From positions 124,001 through 188,000 of the forward strand of contig NZ_BMUT01000004.1 of NCBI RefSeq assembly GCF_014650335.1: 64,000 nucleotides of DNA, in the 5' to 3' direction. Positions within the stretch are counted from its first letter, which is position 1, and each line of letters starts with the position of its first letter. The stretch is from Streptomyces hiroshimensis (GTDB taxonomy: Bacteria; Actinomycetota; Actinomycetes; Streptomycetales; Streptomycetaceae). This document shows, in pieces, positions 52,042 through 61,699 of the stretch. A program made the translations under genes and the position numbers. The notes under the pieces are model-generated. The model ran no database searches. It was not told the DNA's origin and saw only the letters and a program-made list of their open reading frames with translations.

Positions 52042-54258
52042 TCAGGCCTTGACCAGTTCCCGGTCCTCGTCCGCCTCCGGCGCCTTCGGCGCCCCGGGCT
52101 CGGCGAGCCGCTTCTGCAGGCCCTCGCCCTCGACGTCCACGTTCGGGAGGATCTTCGCGAGCCATCCCGGGAGCCACCAGGCCGACTGCCCGAGCAGGGC
52201 GAGCACCGCCGGCACGATCGCCATCCGGACCACGAACGCGTCGAAGAAGACCGCGATCGCCAGGCCGAAGCCGATCATCTTGATCATCTGCTCGGAGGAG
52301 CCGATGAAGCCGGCGAAGACGCTCATCATGATGACGGCCGCGGCCGTCACCACCCGCGCCCCGTGCTTGAAGCCGGTCACCACGGCCTGCCCGGGCCGCT
52401 CGCCGTGGACGAACGCCTCCCGCATCCGCGTCACGAGGAAGACCTCGTAGTCCATGGCGAGACCGAAGACGACGCCCACCATGAAGATCGGCATCATCGA
52501 CATGATCGGGCCGGTCTCCTCGACCCCGAAGAGCGAGCCGAGCCAGCCCCACTGGAAGACCGCGACCACGGCGCCCAGCGCGGCGACCACGGACAGCAGG
52601 AAGCCCAGCGCGGCCTTCAGCGGCACGAGCACGGACCGGAAGACGACCATCAGCAGCAGGAAGGCCAGGCCGACGACCAGCGCCAGGTAGGGCAGCAGGG
52701 CGTCGTTGAGCTTCTGCGAGACGTCGATGTTCATGGCCGTGGCGCCGGTGACGAGCACCTCGGCGCCGGTGTCGGCCTTGAGCGAGTCGCCCTTGCCGCG
52801 GATCGCGTGGACCAGGTCCTCGGTCTCCGTGCTGGTCGGCTTGGACTTGGGCACGACGGTGAGCATGGCCGTGTCACCGGCCGGGTTGAAGGCCGCCGGG
52901 GTCACCGTGGCGACGTTGTCCAGGCCCTTCAGGGTGTCGCCGACCTTCTGGACGGCGCCCTTGCGGTCCTTGGCGTCGGCCACGTCCGTGATGACCATGA
53001 GCGGGCCGTTGAAGCCCGGGCCGAAGCCCTCGGACAGCAGGTCGTACGCCTTGCGCTGCGTGCTGGTCTTGGAGGCCGCCCCGTCGTCGGGAAGGCCCAG
53101 CTCCAGCGAGGCCGCCGGGACGGCGATCGCGCCGAGGCCGATCACGCCCGCGGCCAGCACCAGCAGCGGCTTGCGCAGCACGAAGCGGGCCCAGCGGGTG
53201 CCCATGTTGGGCTTGTCGCCGGCGACGGCGTCCGGCCCGGCCTTGCGGACCTTGCGGGCGAGCACCTGCTTGCCGGCGAAGCCGAGCAGGGCGGGGATGA
53301 GCGAGAGCGCGATCAGCACCGCGATGGTGACCGTGCCCGCCGCGGCCATGCCCATCTTCGTCAGCATGGGGATGTTGACGACCATGAGGCCCGCGAGCGC
53401 GATGACGACCGTCAGGCCCGCGAAGACCACCGCGGAACCGGCCGTGCCGACGGCCCGGCCCGCCGCCTCCTCGCGCTCACGGCCTTCGGCCAGCTCCGCG
53501 CGGTAGCGGGAGACGATGAAGAGCGCGTAGTCGATGCCGACCGCGAGGCCGATCATCATGGCGAGCGTGGAGGTGTTGCTGGAGAGGTCCAGCAGCGGCG
53601 CGAGCGCGGCGATGGACGAGACGCCGATGCCGACGCCGATGATGGCCGTCAGGAGCGGCAGCCCGGCGGCGACCAGCGAGCCGAAGGTGATCAGCAGGAC
53701 GATCGCGGAGATCGCGATGCCGATGGCCTCGGAGCCGCCCTCGGGCATCTCCTGCAGCACGCTGCCGCCGACCTCGACGGTCAGCCCGGCGTCGCGCCCG
53801 TGCTGCGCGGCGTCCTTCAGCTCCTTGCGCGAGTCCTCGGTCAGGTCCATGGACTTGACCTTGTACGCGGCGGAGGCGTAGCCGGTGGTCTCCGCCTGGT
53901 TGACGGTGTGGCCGGCGAAGGGGTCGGCGGCCTGCGCGACCTGCGGGCTGCGCTTGAGCTCGCCGATGACCTTCTCGACCGCCGCCTTGTTCCCGGCGTC
54001 GGTGAGCTTCTGGCCCTCGGGGGCCTTGAAGACGATGCGGGCGGAGGCGTTCTGCTCGTTGTTGCCCGGGAAGCGCTTCTCCAGCAGGTCGAAGGCGCGC
54101 TGCGCCTCGGTGCCGGGGATGGAGAAGTCGTTGTTGGTGGACTTGGACGCCGTGGCGGCGCCGAAACCGGCGAGGACCAGCAGCGCCACCCATATGAGGG
54201 CGAAGTACCAGCGCCGCCGGAAGGCGGTCCGGCCGAGTCTGTAGAGGAACGTGGCCAC
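52042..54258 (-). CDS. MMPL-family membrane exporter
   Basis: The 738-residue RND-type protein has about 12 helices in two halves, each with a large external domain (NNDFSIPGTEAQRAFDLLEK and AASKTSTQRKAYDLLSEGFG). Motifs include GLAVGIDYALFIVSRYR and, in the second half, FGLAMDYEVFLVTRMRE, which carry the proton-relay aspartates. Such proteins export lipids or toxic compounds. GTG 54258 is used. A TetR gene 112 bases upstream on the same strand likely controls it. Confidence 0.92.
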   Translation of the reverse strand: MATFLYRLGRTAFRRRWYFALIWVALLVLAGFGAATASKSTNNDFSIPGTEAQRAFDLLEKRFPGNNEQNASARIVFKAPEGQKLTDAGNKAAVEKVIGELKRSPQVAQAADPFAGHTVNQAETTGYASAAYKVKSMDLTEDSRKELKDAAQHGRDAGLTVEVGGSVLQEMPEGGSEAIGIAISAIVLLITFGSLVAAGLPLLTAIIGVGIGVSSIAALAPLLDLSSNTSTLAMMIGLAVGIDYALFIVSRYRAELAEGREREEAAGRAVGTAGSAVVFAGLTVVIALAGLMVVNIPMLTKMGMAAAGTVTIAVLIALSLIPALLGFAGKQVLARKVRKAGPDAVAGDKPNMGTRWARFVLRKPLLVLAAGVIGLGAIAVPAASLELGLPDDGAASKTSTQRKAYDLLSEGFGPGFNGPLMVITDVADAKDRKGAVQKVGDTLKGLDNVATVTPAAFNPAGDTAMLTVVPKSKPTSTETEDLVHAIRGKGDSLKADTGAEVLVTGATAMNIDVSQKLNDALLPYLALVVGLAFLLLMVVFRSVLVPLKAALGFLLSVVAALGAVVAVFQWGWLGSLFGVEETGPIMSMMPIFMVGVVFGLAMDYEVFLVTRMREAFVHGERPGQAVVTGFKHGARVVTAAAVIMMSVFAGFIGSSEQMIKMIGFGLAIAVFFDAFVVRMAIVPAVLALLGQSAWWLPGWLAKILPNVDVEGEGLQKRLAEPGAPKAPEADEDRELVKA

Positions 54259-54370
54259 GAGAAGTGGTGCTCCCGTCGGATCAGTGGGCTAACAGGGCAT
54301 GGGGAAGCAGCCCGGCGACGAGAGCGGCACGTCAGGTGGGCAGTGTGGGGGAGGGTGAAACTGTGGGGGG

Positions 54371-54970
54371 TCAGGCGCCGAGGGCGGGGAGGACCACGGC
54401 GTCGATGTAGCGGGACAGGTACGCGGTGTCCGCGACCTTGTCCTCGATCAGGGAGCGGGCGACGAACGCGCCCAGCATCATGTGCGCGACGAAGTCGATC
54501 GCGGGGTTGTCCGCGGCCACCTCGCCCCGGTCGACCGCGCGCCGCAGCATCGCGCGGAGCCCTTCGTGCTCCGGCAGGATCAGCAGGTCGCGCAGTGCTT
54601 GATGCAGGTCGGGGTTGGTGTGGATCGCATGCCCCAGGCCGCGCATAAGGGCGGCGTCCTGCGCCATCCGGTCATCGTCCACCTCGCACGCCATCTTGCG
54701 GAGGTCGCCGCGCAGCGAGCCGGTGTCGATGTCCGCCAGCCTGACCGGCTTCTGGTGCCGCAGCGCGCTCGCGACCAGCTCCGGCTTGCCCTTCCACTGG
54801 CGGTAGAGGGTGGCCTTGCTGGCGTGCGTGCGGGCGGCGACGCCGTCCATGGTCAGGCCGTCGTAGCCGACCTCGCGCAGGATCGCAAGGACCGCCTCGT
54901 AGAGCTCGGCCTCGCGCTCGGGGGTGAGCCGGGTGCGGCGCGCCGCGGGCTCGGTCGGTTCCGTGGACAC
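54371..54970 (-). CDS. TetR-family regulator of the MMPL exporter
   Basis: The 199-residue protein has a TetR helix-turn-helix (AELYEAVLAILREVGYDGLT, VAARTHASKATLYRQWKGK) and a C-terminal ligand domain. The GTG at 54970 is chosen because AGGAGG lies exactly 5 bases upstream. It is first in the operon with the MMPL gene and probably represses both through the perfect palindrome at 54995-55013. The ligand is unknown, and may be the exporter substrate. Confidence 0.92.
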   Translation of the reverse strand: MSTEPTEPAARRTRLTPEREAELYEAVLAILREVGYDGLTMDGVAARTHASKATLYRQWKGKPELVASALRHQKPVRLADIDTGSLRGDLRKMACEVDDDRMAQDAALMRGLGHAIHTNPDLHQALRDLLILPEHEGLRAMLRRAVDRGEVAADNPAIDFVAHMMLGAFVARSLIEDKVADTAYLSRYIDAVVLPALGA

Positions 54971-54994
54971 GTCCACCTCCTGGACCCCACTCCC

Positions 54995-55013
54995 GTACGA
55001 AACGGTTTCGTAC
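54995..55013. promoter_or_regulatory. Perfect 19-bp TetR-type operator
   Basis: GTACGAAACGGTTTCGTAC is a perfect dyad with 9-bp arms around one base, 25 bases before the TetR start. Its size and position are those of a typical TetR binding site. Confidence 0.8.
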
Positions 55014-55040
55014 ACCCAGACGATACGACGCCGCGGCATC

Positions 55041-55056
55041 GAAACGGCGCCGTTTC
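55041..55056. promoter_or_regulatory. Second palindrome GAAACGGCGCCGTTTC
   Basis: A perfect 16-bp palindrome that shares the GAAACGG half-site with the operator at 54995-55013, 28 bases further upstream. Probably a second regulator site. Confidence 0.65.
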
Positions 55057-55069
55057 GCAAGTGTTCTCC

Positions 55070-55138
55070 GTCACGGCCGGTTACCGCACCGGGTCACGGC
55101 CGGTTGCCGCATCAGGTCACGGCCGGTTACCGCACCGG
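55070..55138. repeat. Three tandem 23-bp repeats before the tricorn gene
   Basis: Units starting GTCACGGCCGGTT begin at 55070, 55093 and 55116; the first and third are identical and the second differs at four positions. Each has CGGCCG and GGTTACCG-like dyads. They end 50 bases before the tricorn start. Confidence 0.8.
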
Positions 55139-55188
55139 CCCGGGCCGACCGAGTTGCCGCGGCACCCGGGGGCCGAAACGATGGTGGA

Positions 55189-58100
55189 GTGAGTGATTCT
55201 TACCTGAGATTTCCTCATCTCCACGGTGGCCTCCTCTGCTTCACGGCGGAGGACGACCTGTGGCTGGCCCCCCTGGAGCCCCCGGCCGGATCCCCGGCCC
55301 CGCCCGGCCGGGCCTGGCGGCTGACCGTCGACCGCACCCGGGTCGGCCACCCCCGCTTCTCCCCCGACGGCCGCCACATCGCCTACACGAACTGGCGCAG
55401 CCTCGACCCCGAGATCCACCTGGCTCCCGTCGACGGCGGCCCGGCCCGCCGGCTCACGTACTGGGGCAGCAGCGACGCCCGCGTGTGCGGCTGGGCCCCC
55501 TCGGACCGCGACGGCGGCTACGACGTCCTCGCCGTCTCCTCGCACGGCCAGCCGTTCTCGTACTTCTCCTGGGCCTACCGGGTGCCGACGGACGGCAGCC
55601 CGGGCCTGCGGCTGCCCTGGGGGCCGGTGTCCGACATCGCGATCGGCGAGATCGGGGGCGAGCACCGCACCCTGCTGCTGACCGGCAAGCCGCCGCACGA
55701 GCCCGCCGCCTGGAAGCGCTACCGCGGCGGCGCCATGGGCCGGATGTGGCTGCACGGCACCCGGCTGGTGCCGGAGATCGGCGGCCACCTCGACTCGGTG
55801 ATGTTCGCCGGCGGCCGCATCGTCTTCCTCTCCGACCACGAGGGCGTCGGCAACCTCTACTCCTGCCTGCCCGACGGCTCGCAGCTGCGCCGCCACACCG
55901 ACCACGACGACTTCTACGCCCGGCACGCCTCGACCGACGGCGAGCGCGTGGTCTACCAGTGCGCGGGCGAGCTGTGGCTGGTGGACGACCTCGGCCCGGA
56001 CGGGAAGCCGCGCCGCCTGGAGGTGACGCTGGGCGGCCCGCGCGCCGGGCGCCGCCCGTACCAGGTGTCCGCCGCCTCCAACATCGACGGCGTCACCGTG
56101 GACACGACGGGCCGCGCGAGCGCCGTCCAGGTGCGCGGCAGCCTCTACTGGCTCACCCACCGCGACGGCCCCGCCCGCACCATCGCCGACACCCCGGGCG
56201 TGCGGGTGCGGCTGCCGGAGATGCTGGGCGCCTCCGGGCGGGTGGCCTACGTGACGGACGCGGAGGGCGAGGACGCGATCGAGATCGCCCAGCTGCCGCG
56301 CGCGGCCGGGCCCGCCGAGCCGCGCCGCATCGGCGCGGGCCGGATCGGGCGGGTGCACGAGACGCTCGCCTCCCCCGACGGCGAGCGGCTGGCGCTGGCC
56401 ACGCACGACGGACGGCTGCTGCTCGTGGACACCTCGGCCGAGAGCGAGAGCGCGGGCGCGGGCGAGAGCACAGGAGAGGGAGAGGGCGGGGGCGGGAGCG
56501 CGGAAAAGGGCGCGAGCGAGGCCCCGGACGAGGTCAGCGAGCTGATCCGGTCCGCCAACGGGCCCGTGCGCGACCTCGCCTTCTCCCCCGACTCGGAGTG
56601 GCTGACCTGGTCCCACCCCGGCATCGGCCGCTCCCTGCGCCAGATCAAGATCGCGCGCCTCAAGGACCGTACGGTCGTGGACGTCACCAACGGCCGCTTC
56701 GAGGACGAGCAGCCGGTCTTCACCCGCGACGGCCGCTACCTGGCCTTCCTCTCCTGGCGCGGCTTCGACCCGGTCTACGACGTGCACACCGGCGACCTGT
56801 CCTTCCCGCTCGGCTGCCGCCCCTATCTCGTACCGCTGTCCTCGGCGACGCCCTCGCCGTTCGCGCTGACGGCCGAGGGCCGGCCCGCGGGCGGCGGGCT
56901 CGACCAGGAGGACACCGGGCCCGGCGGGCCGACGCTGGTGGAGGTGGAGGGGCTGGAGAGCCGGGTGACGCCCTTCCCCGTGGCCGCCTCGAAGTACTCG
57001 GCGCTGCGCCCGGTCAGCGGCGGCGGCCTGGTGTGGCTGCGCTGGCCGATCTCCGGCGCGCTCGGCGAGACCTTCGCCAACCCCGCCGACACCTCCGGCC
57101 GCCCCACCCTGGAGCACTTCGACCTCACCAAGGCCAAGCGCACCGAACTCAGCAGCTCCCTCGACTGGTTCGCGGTCAGCGGCGACGGCACCCGCCTCGT
57201 CGTCAACGACGAGGGCGACCTGCGGTCCGTCCCCGCCACGGACACCCCCGACCCCGAGTCGACGGTCTTCATCGACATGCGGCGCATCCTGCACGACGTG
57301 GACCCCGGCGCCGAGTGGCGGCAGGCCTACGAGGAGGCGGGCCGCATCGTCCGCGCGTACTTCTGGGAACCGGGGATGTGCGGCATCGACTGGGACGCGG
57401 TGCTCGGCCAGTACCGGCCGCTGGTCGACCGGGTCTCCTCCCCCGACGACTTCGCCGATCTGCTGCGCGAGGTCCTCGGCGAGCTGGGCACTTCGCACGC
57501 CTACGTCGTCCCGGCCCGCCGCAACGAGGGCCCGCCGCACTACCAGCGCGCCATCGGCCTGCTCGGCGCGAACTTCACACACCAGAAGGACGGCACCTGG
57601 ACGGTCCGGCGGATCCTTCCCGGCGACTCCTCGGACTCCAAGGCCCGCTCACCGCTGGCCGGTTCGGGCATCCGCGAGGGAGCGGCCCTCACGCACGTCG
57701 ACGGCCGCCCGGTCGATCCGGTCGCGGGCCCGTACCCGCTGCTCGCCGCCGCCGGCGGCACCACCGTCGAGCTGACCTTCCGGCCGACCGAGAGCGAGGG
57801 CCACGCGCGCCGCGTCGCCGTCGTCCCGCTGATCGACGAGCGCCCGCTGCGCTACCAGGACTGGGTGGCCAAGCGCCGCGCGGTCGTCCGCGAGCTGAGC
57901 GGCGGCAAGTGCGGCTACCTGCACATCCCCGACATGGGCGGCTCGGGCTGGGCGCAGTTCAACCGCGACCTGCGGATGGAGATGTCGCGCCCGGCGCTGA
58001 TCGTGGACGTGCGCGGCAACGCGGGCGGCAACATCAGCGAGCTCGTCGTGGAGAAGCTCACCCGCACGATCATCGGCTGGGACCTCACGCGCGACGCCCA

Positions 58101-58539
58101 GCCCGTGTCGTACGCGAGCAACGCCCCGCGCGGCCCGGTCGTCGCCATCGCCGACGAGATGACCTCCTCCGACGGCGACATGATCACCGCGGCGTTCAAG
58201 CTGCAGGGCATCGGCCCGGTAGTGGGCCTGCGCACCTGGGGCGGCGTGGTCGGGATGACCGGCCGGCACCGGCTCGGGGACGGCACCTCGATCACCGTGC
58301 CGATGAACGCGGCGTGGTTCGACGAGTACGGCTGGACGGTCGAGAACCGCGGCGTCGACCCCGACGTCGAGATCGACCGCACCCCGCTCGACTGGGCCGA
58401 GGGCCGGCACCGGCAGCTGGACGACGCGGTGCAGATCGCGCTCGACCTGCTGGAGCGGCACGGCGCGGCACAGCCTCCGGACTACTCGGGGGCACCGGAC
58501 CTGCGGCGGCCGAAGCTGCCTCCGCGGAGCGGGAACTGA
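55189..58539 (+). CDS. Tricorn protease homologue
   Basis: A 1116-residue protease that degrades oligopeptides released by the proteasome. It has two beta-propellers (about 1-330 and 330-680), a core with PDZ (about 780-860) and a C-terminal S41-type domain. The catalytic residues can be placed by analogy: TSHAY (Ser 769, His 770), MTSSDGD (nucleophile Ser 994, Asp 995) and VENRG (Glu 1052). A Glu/Ser/Gly-rich insert of about 35 residues (near 420-455) interrupts the second propeller. GTG 55189 is used; the ribosome site is weak. Confidence 0.94.
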   Translation: MSDSYLRFPHLHGGLLCFTAEDDLWLAPLEPPAGSPAPPGRAWRLTVDRTRVGHPRFSPDGRHIAYTNWRSLDPEIHLAPVDGGPARRLTYWGSSDARVCGWAPSDRDGGYDVLAVSSHGQPFSYFSWAYRVPTDGSPGLRLPWGPVSDIAIGEIGGEHRTLLLTGKPPHEPAAWKRYRGGAMGRMWLHGTRLVPEIGGHLDSVMFAGGRIVFLSDHEGVGNLYSCLPDGSQLRRHTDHDDFYARHASTDGERVVYQCAGELWLVDDLGPDGKPRRLEVTLGGPRAGRRPYQVSAASNIDGVTVDTTGRASAVQVRGSLYWLTHRDGPARTIADTPGVRVRLPEMLGASGRVAYVTDAEGEDAIEIAQLPRAAGPAEPRRIGAGRIGRVHETLASPDGERLALATHDGRLLLVDTSAESESAGAGESTGEGEGGGGSAEKGASEAPDEVSELIRSANGPVRDLAFSPDSEWLTWSHPGIGRSLRQIKIARLKDRTVVDVTNGRFEDEQPVFTRDGRYLAFLSWRGFDPVYDVHTGDLSFPLGCRPYLVPLSSATPSPFALTAEGRPAGGGLDQEDTGPGGPTLVEVEGLESRVTPFPVAASKYSALRPVSGGGLVWLRWPISGALGETFANPADTSGRPTLEHFDLTKAKRTELSSSLDWFAVSGDGTRLVVNDEGDLRSVPATDTPDPESTVFIDMRRILHDVDPGAEWRQAYEEAGRIVRAYFWEPGMCGIDWDAVLGQYRPLVDRVSSPDDFADLLREVLGELGTSHAYVVPARRNEGPPHYQRAIGLLGANFTHQKDGTWTVRRILPGDSSDSKARSPLAGSGIREGAALTHVDGRPVDPVAGPYPLLAAAGGTTVELTFRPTESEGHARRVAVVPLIDERPLRYQDWVAKRRAVVRELSGGKCGYLHIPDMGGSGWAQFNRDLRMEMSRPALIVDVRGNAGGNISELVVEKLTRTIIGWDLTRDAQPVSYASNAPRGPVVAIADEMTSSDGDMITAAFKLQGIGPVVGLRTWGGVVGMTGRHRLGDGTSITVPMNAAWFDEYGWTVENRGVDPDVEIDRTPLDWAEGRHRQLDDAVQIALDLLERHGAAQPPDYSGAPDLRRPKLPPRSGN

Positions 58540-58639
58540 CGGGCGGAGCGGGAACTGACAGCGGGGCGCACCCCGTACGGGTGCGCCCCGGACTCCGGAT
58601 CCCGACTCCGGTTCTCCGCCGTCAGATGGTTCTCCGCCG

Positions 58640-58825
58640 TCAGATCTCGAAGTTCTCGTCGAACGTGTCGCGACGGTCCCACTCCTCCTGCTCCTTGCGG
58701 ATCAGTTCCAGGCGGGCCTTGTCGCTGGCGTTCTCCTTGGCCTTCTTGCTGCCGGTCCTACCGGCACGATCGGCCTGTTCCTTCTGCTGCTCGGCCTTGC
58801 TCTTGGCCCTGTCTCCCTTGGCCAT
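58640..58825 (-). CDS. Small highly charged protein
   Basis: A 61-residue lysine/glutamate-rich protein (AKSKAEQQKEQADRAGRTGS, then LELIRKEQEEWDRRDTFDEN), predicted to be helical and without cysteine. ATG 58825 lies 16 bases after the neighbouring 60-residue gene and on the same strand. Function unknown; it may be a stress-related hydrophilic protein. Confidence 0.65.
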   Translation of the reverse strand: MAKGDRAKSKAEQQKEQADRAGRTGSKKAKENASDKARLELIRKEQEEWDRRDTFDENFEI

Positions 58826-58841
58826 GAGGCTCAGAGCTCCC

Positions 58842-59024
58842 TCAGGTGCGGTCGTCGAGCTCGTCGCGCAGGTCGTCGAAGGACTGCTGGCGGCCCTCCT
58901 GCTCGCGGCGCTCCTTGAGCCGGTCCTGCGCGTCCCGGCCCTTCTGCTGCGCCTGCTGCCTGGCCTGCTCCACCTTCTGCTTGGCCTGCTGGGCCTTGGC
59001 CTGCATCTCGTCCTTGATACCCAT
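58842..59024 (-). CDS. Small coiled-coil protein
   Basis: A 60-residue Gln/Lys/Arg/Glu-rich helical protein (MGIKDEMQAKAQQAKQKVEQ, DRLKERREQEGRQQSFDDLR). GAGGAG lies 12 bases before ATG 59024; GTG 59036 is too close to that site. It resembles small CsbD-like stress proteins in charge pattern, but no domain is certain. It precedes the charged 61-residue gene, and the two probably share a transcript. Confidence 0.65.
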   Translation of the reverse strand: MGIKDEMQAKAQQAKQKVEQARQQAQQKGRDAQDRLKERREQEGRQQSFDDLRDELDDRT

Positions 59025-59123
59025 GGCTGTTCTCACTCCTCAGCGAGGGGAATTCGGGGCGTTTTACCCCGAAACAGCCTGACATCCACCATCTTAGCCC
59101 GCATATCGTATGACTACGCTGCG

Positions 59124-60017
59124 CTACGCGCCCGTACGCTCCTTCTCGTCCGCCGCCCCTCCCGCACCCACCAGCCCCGCGCGCATCCCGGCGATCCCCG
59201 GCTCGAACCGCCGCATCTCGCGCTGCGCGCCGAGCGCGAGCACCCCGGGCAGCCAGCCACGGGCGCCCTGCAGCAGCCGCAGCCACCCCTGCCCGTAGAC
59301 GTGCGCCGAGCGCCGCTCGATGCCGTCGACCAGGCGGTCGGCGGCCGGGCCGAGCGGGTAGGTGCGGTTGGCGGGCCACGGCAGGCGCTGCCGCATCTCG
59401 CGCATCACCTCATGCTCGTCGGCGCCGCGCACCATGTCCGTATCGGTCCAGCTCAGATAGGCGACGCCGACCCGCACGCCCTTGTGGGCGACCTCGCCGC
59501 GCAGGCAGTGCGCGTACGCCTCGACGCCCGCCTTCGACGCGCAGTAGGCGCTCATCATCGGCGCCGGGGCCATCGCGGCGAGCGAGGCCACCTGCAGCAG
59601 ATAGCCGCGGCTCTCCGCCAGCAAGGGCAGGAAGGCGCGGCCCGTGACGGCGCTGCCGACGAGGTTGACCTCGACGACGCGGCGCCAGCTCGCGAAGTCG
59701 GATGCGGCGAAGGGGCCGCCCGCGGCGACGCCGGCGTTGGCGACGACGATGTCGGCCTTCCCGAAGCGGGCCTTGACCTCGCGGGCCACCTGCTCCATGG
59801 CCGCCTGGTCGGTGACGTCGGCGTGCCAGTGGGCGGCGTCCTCGTGCAGCGAGGAGGCGACGCGGGCCAGCCGGTCCGGCTCCAGGCCCACCAGGGCGAT
59901 GCGCACGCCGCGCGCGGACAGCTTGCGGGCCAGCTGCTCCCCGACGCCGCGGGCGGCCCCGGTGACGACGGCGACCTGCCCCTCCAGGCTCACCCTGCTC
60001 ATGCTCACCGGGCTCAT
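59124..60017 (-). CDS. Short-chain dehydrogenase/reductase
   Basis: A 297-residue SDR with VVTGAARGVGEQLA, NAGVAAGGP and the active-site Tyr/Lys in YCASK. The C-terminal extension of about 60 residues ([20 protein letters not shown]) is longer than classical members and matches the SDRs found next to flavin monooxygenases. ATG 60017 overlaps the monooxygenase stop (ATGA), so the two are coupled and likely act on one substrate. Confidence 0.9.
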   Translation of the reverse strand: MSPVSMSRVSLEGQVAVVTGAARGVGEQLARKLSARGVRIALVGLEPDRLARVASSLHEDAAHWHADVTDQAAMEQVAREVKARFGKADIVVANAGVAAGGPFAASDFASWRRVVEVNLVGSAVTGRAFLPLLAESRGYLLQVASLAAMAPAPMMSAYCASKAGVEAYAHCLRGEVAHKGVRVGVAYLSWTDTDMVRGADEHEVMREMRQRLPWPANRTYPLGPAADRLVDGIERRSAHVYGQGWLRLLQGARGWLPGVLALGAQREMRRFEPGIAGMRAGLVGAGGAADEKERTGA

Positions 60018-61537
60018 CGGGCGGCCTCCGTAGCAGCCGCGGGCACGGCCCTGCGCGGGGCGCGCGGCGGCCGCAGCACCTGGTACTCGGCGAGGTCGAC
60101 CCGGCGGGTGACCCGGCGGAACTCGGCGGTGGTGCCGGGCCAGACGACGGTGTTGCGCCCGTGCTCGTCCAGGTACCAGCTCTGACAGCCGGCGTTCCAG
60201 ACCGTGCGCTCCATGCGGCGCTGGAGGCCGCGGTTCCAGGCGTTCACGGCGGACGGGCGGGCGTCGAGCGCGGCCTTCCCGCCGAGGGTGTCCAACTGCC
60301 GCATGAAGTCGGCGAGATAGTTCAGCTGGGACTCGATGATGAGGATCATCGAGCTGTTCCCGAGGCCGGTGTTGGGCCCGATGACGAAGAGGAGGTTGGG
60401 GAAGCCGGCCGCGCTGGCGCCGCGCAGGGCCGCCATGCCGCCCTTCCAGTGCTCGGCGAGCGTGCGGCCGTCGGCGCCGGTGACCCGCTCGCCGATGGGC
60501 ATGTCGGTGACCCGGAAGCCCGTGCCGAAGACGATCGCGTCGGCCTCGGTCTCCGTGCCGTCGGCGGCGACGAGCGTGGACCCGCGTATCGCGGTCAGCC
60601 CCGCGCTCACCAGGTCCACATTGGGGCGGGTGAGCGCCGGGTAGTAGTCGTTGGAGAGCAGGATGCGCTTGCAGCCGATGCGGTAGTCCGGCGTCAGCCG
60701 GGCGCGCAGGGCCGGGTCCGCGACGGCCCTGCGCAGGTGGGTCAGGGACAGCTTCTCGACCAGCCGCATCCGCTCCGGGCGCTTGGTGAAGTTGCTGACC
60801 TGCAGCTCCCGGATGCCCCAGAGGACGCCGCGGCGCAGCGCCGCGGTCGCGGGCAGCCGGGTGTGCAGGTAGCGCTCGGCGGCGGAGACGGGGCGGTCGA
60901 AGCGGGGCAGCACCCACGGCGGGGTGCGCTGGAAGAGGGTGAGGCGGCCCGCCTCGGGCTGTACGGCCGGCACGATCTGGATGGCGGAGGCGCCGGTGCC
61001 GATCATCGCGACGCGCTTGCCGCGCAGGTCGTAGTCGTGGTCCCAGCGGGAGGAGTGGAAGACCTTGCCGGGGAAGGAGTCCAGGCCGGGGACGTCCGGG
61101 ATCCTGGGGTCGGAGAGCGGCCCGGTGGCGGAGACGACCACGTCGGCCGTGTAGTCCCCGGCGGCCGTGACGACCTCCCAGTGGAGCGCCTCGGGGTCCC
61201 AGCGCAGCTGCTGCACCTCGGAGTTGAAGCGCAGGTGGGGCCGCAGGCCGAAGGTGTCGGTGACGTGTTCCAGGTAGGCGCGGATGTGGGGCTGGCCGGA
61301 GAAGCTGCGCGGCCAGGCGGGGTTGGGGGCGAAGGAGAAGGAGTAGAGGTGCGAGGGCACGTCGCAGGCGCAGCCGGGGTAGGTGTTGTCCCGCCAGGTG
61401 CCCCCCACGGAGTCCGCCCGCTCCAGGACCACGAAGTCGGTGATCCCCTCGCGCCGCAGCCGGACGGCCGCCCCCAGTCCGCCGAAGCCGGACCCGATCA
61501 CCGCCACCCGTACGTGCTGACGCCCATGCTCGGCCAT
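60014..61537 (-). CDS. Flavin-binding monooxygenase, Baeyer-Villiger type
   Basis: The 507-residue FAD/NADPH enzyme has the N-terminal GSGFGGLGAAVRLRREG, a second GTGASAIQIVP dinucleotide motif, and the BVMO fingerprint FPGKVFHSSRWDHD (FxGxxxHxxxWD). It likely oxygenates ketones or other lipophilic compounds. AAAGGCGG precedes the ATG. It is the first gene of a two-gene operon with the SDR and is divergent from a MerR regulator. The substrate is unknown. Confidence 0.92.
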   Translation of the reverse strand: MAEHGRQHVRVAVIGSGFGGLGAAVRLRREGITDFVVLERADSVGGTWRDNTYPGCACDVPSHLYSFSFAPNPAWPRSFSGQPHIRAYLEHVTDTFGLRPHLRFNSEVQQLRWDPEALHWEVVTAAGDYTADVVVSATGPLSDPRIPDVPGLDSFPGKVFHSSRWDHDYDLRGKRVAMIGTGASAIQIVPAVQPEAGRLTLFQRTPPWVLPRFDRPVSAAERYLHTRLPATAALRRGVLWGIRELQVSNFTKRPERMRLVEKLSLTHLRRAVADPALRARLTPDYRIGCKRILLSNDYYPALTRPNVDLVSAGLTAIRGSTLVAADGTETEADAIVFGTGFRVTDMPIGERVTGADGRTLAEHWKGGMAALRGASAAGFPNLLFVIGPNTGLGNSSMILIIESQLNYLADFMRQLDTLGGKAALDARPSAVNAWNRGLQRRMERTVWNAGCQSWYLDEHGRNTVVWPGTTAEFRRVTRRVDLAEYQVLRPPRAPRRAVPAAATEAAR

Positions 61538-61699
61538 GCCGCCGCCTTTCGGATCCGACACAACTGCGCCAGCGATTACTGGCACGATGGGGAGCGTAGG
61601 GCAGAGCCTGATCGAGCGATAGGGGTACGGGGAAAGGCAGTTACCGGCGGTCGCACGTACTCTTACGCTTCGCGCGTGGCCACGGACGGGAGGGGCGCG

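Noticed and set aside
55070..55138. CRISPR array
   Set aside because: The units are directly adjacent without spacers.
55260..60185. A 1641-codon plus-strand open frame over the tricorn gene
   Set aside because: Off-frame reading of the real gene with Arg/Pro-rich nonsense composition; typical of high-GC DNA.
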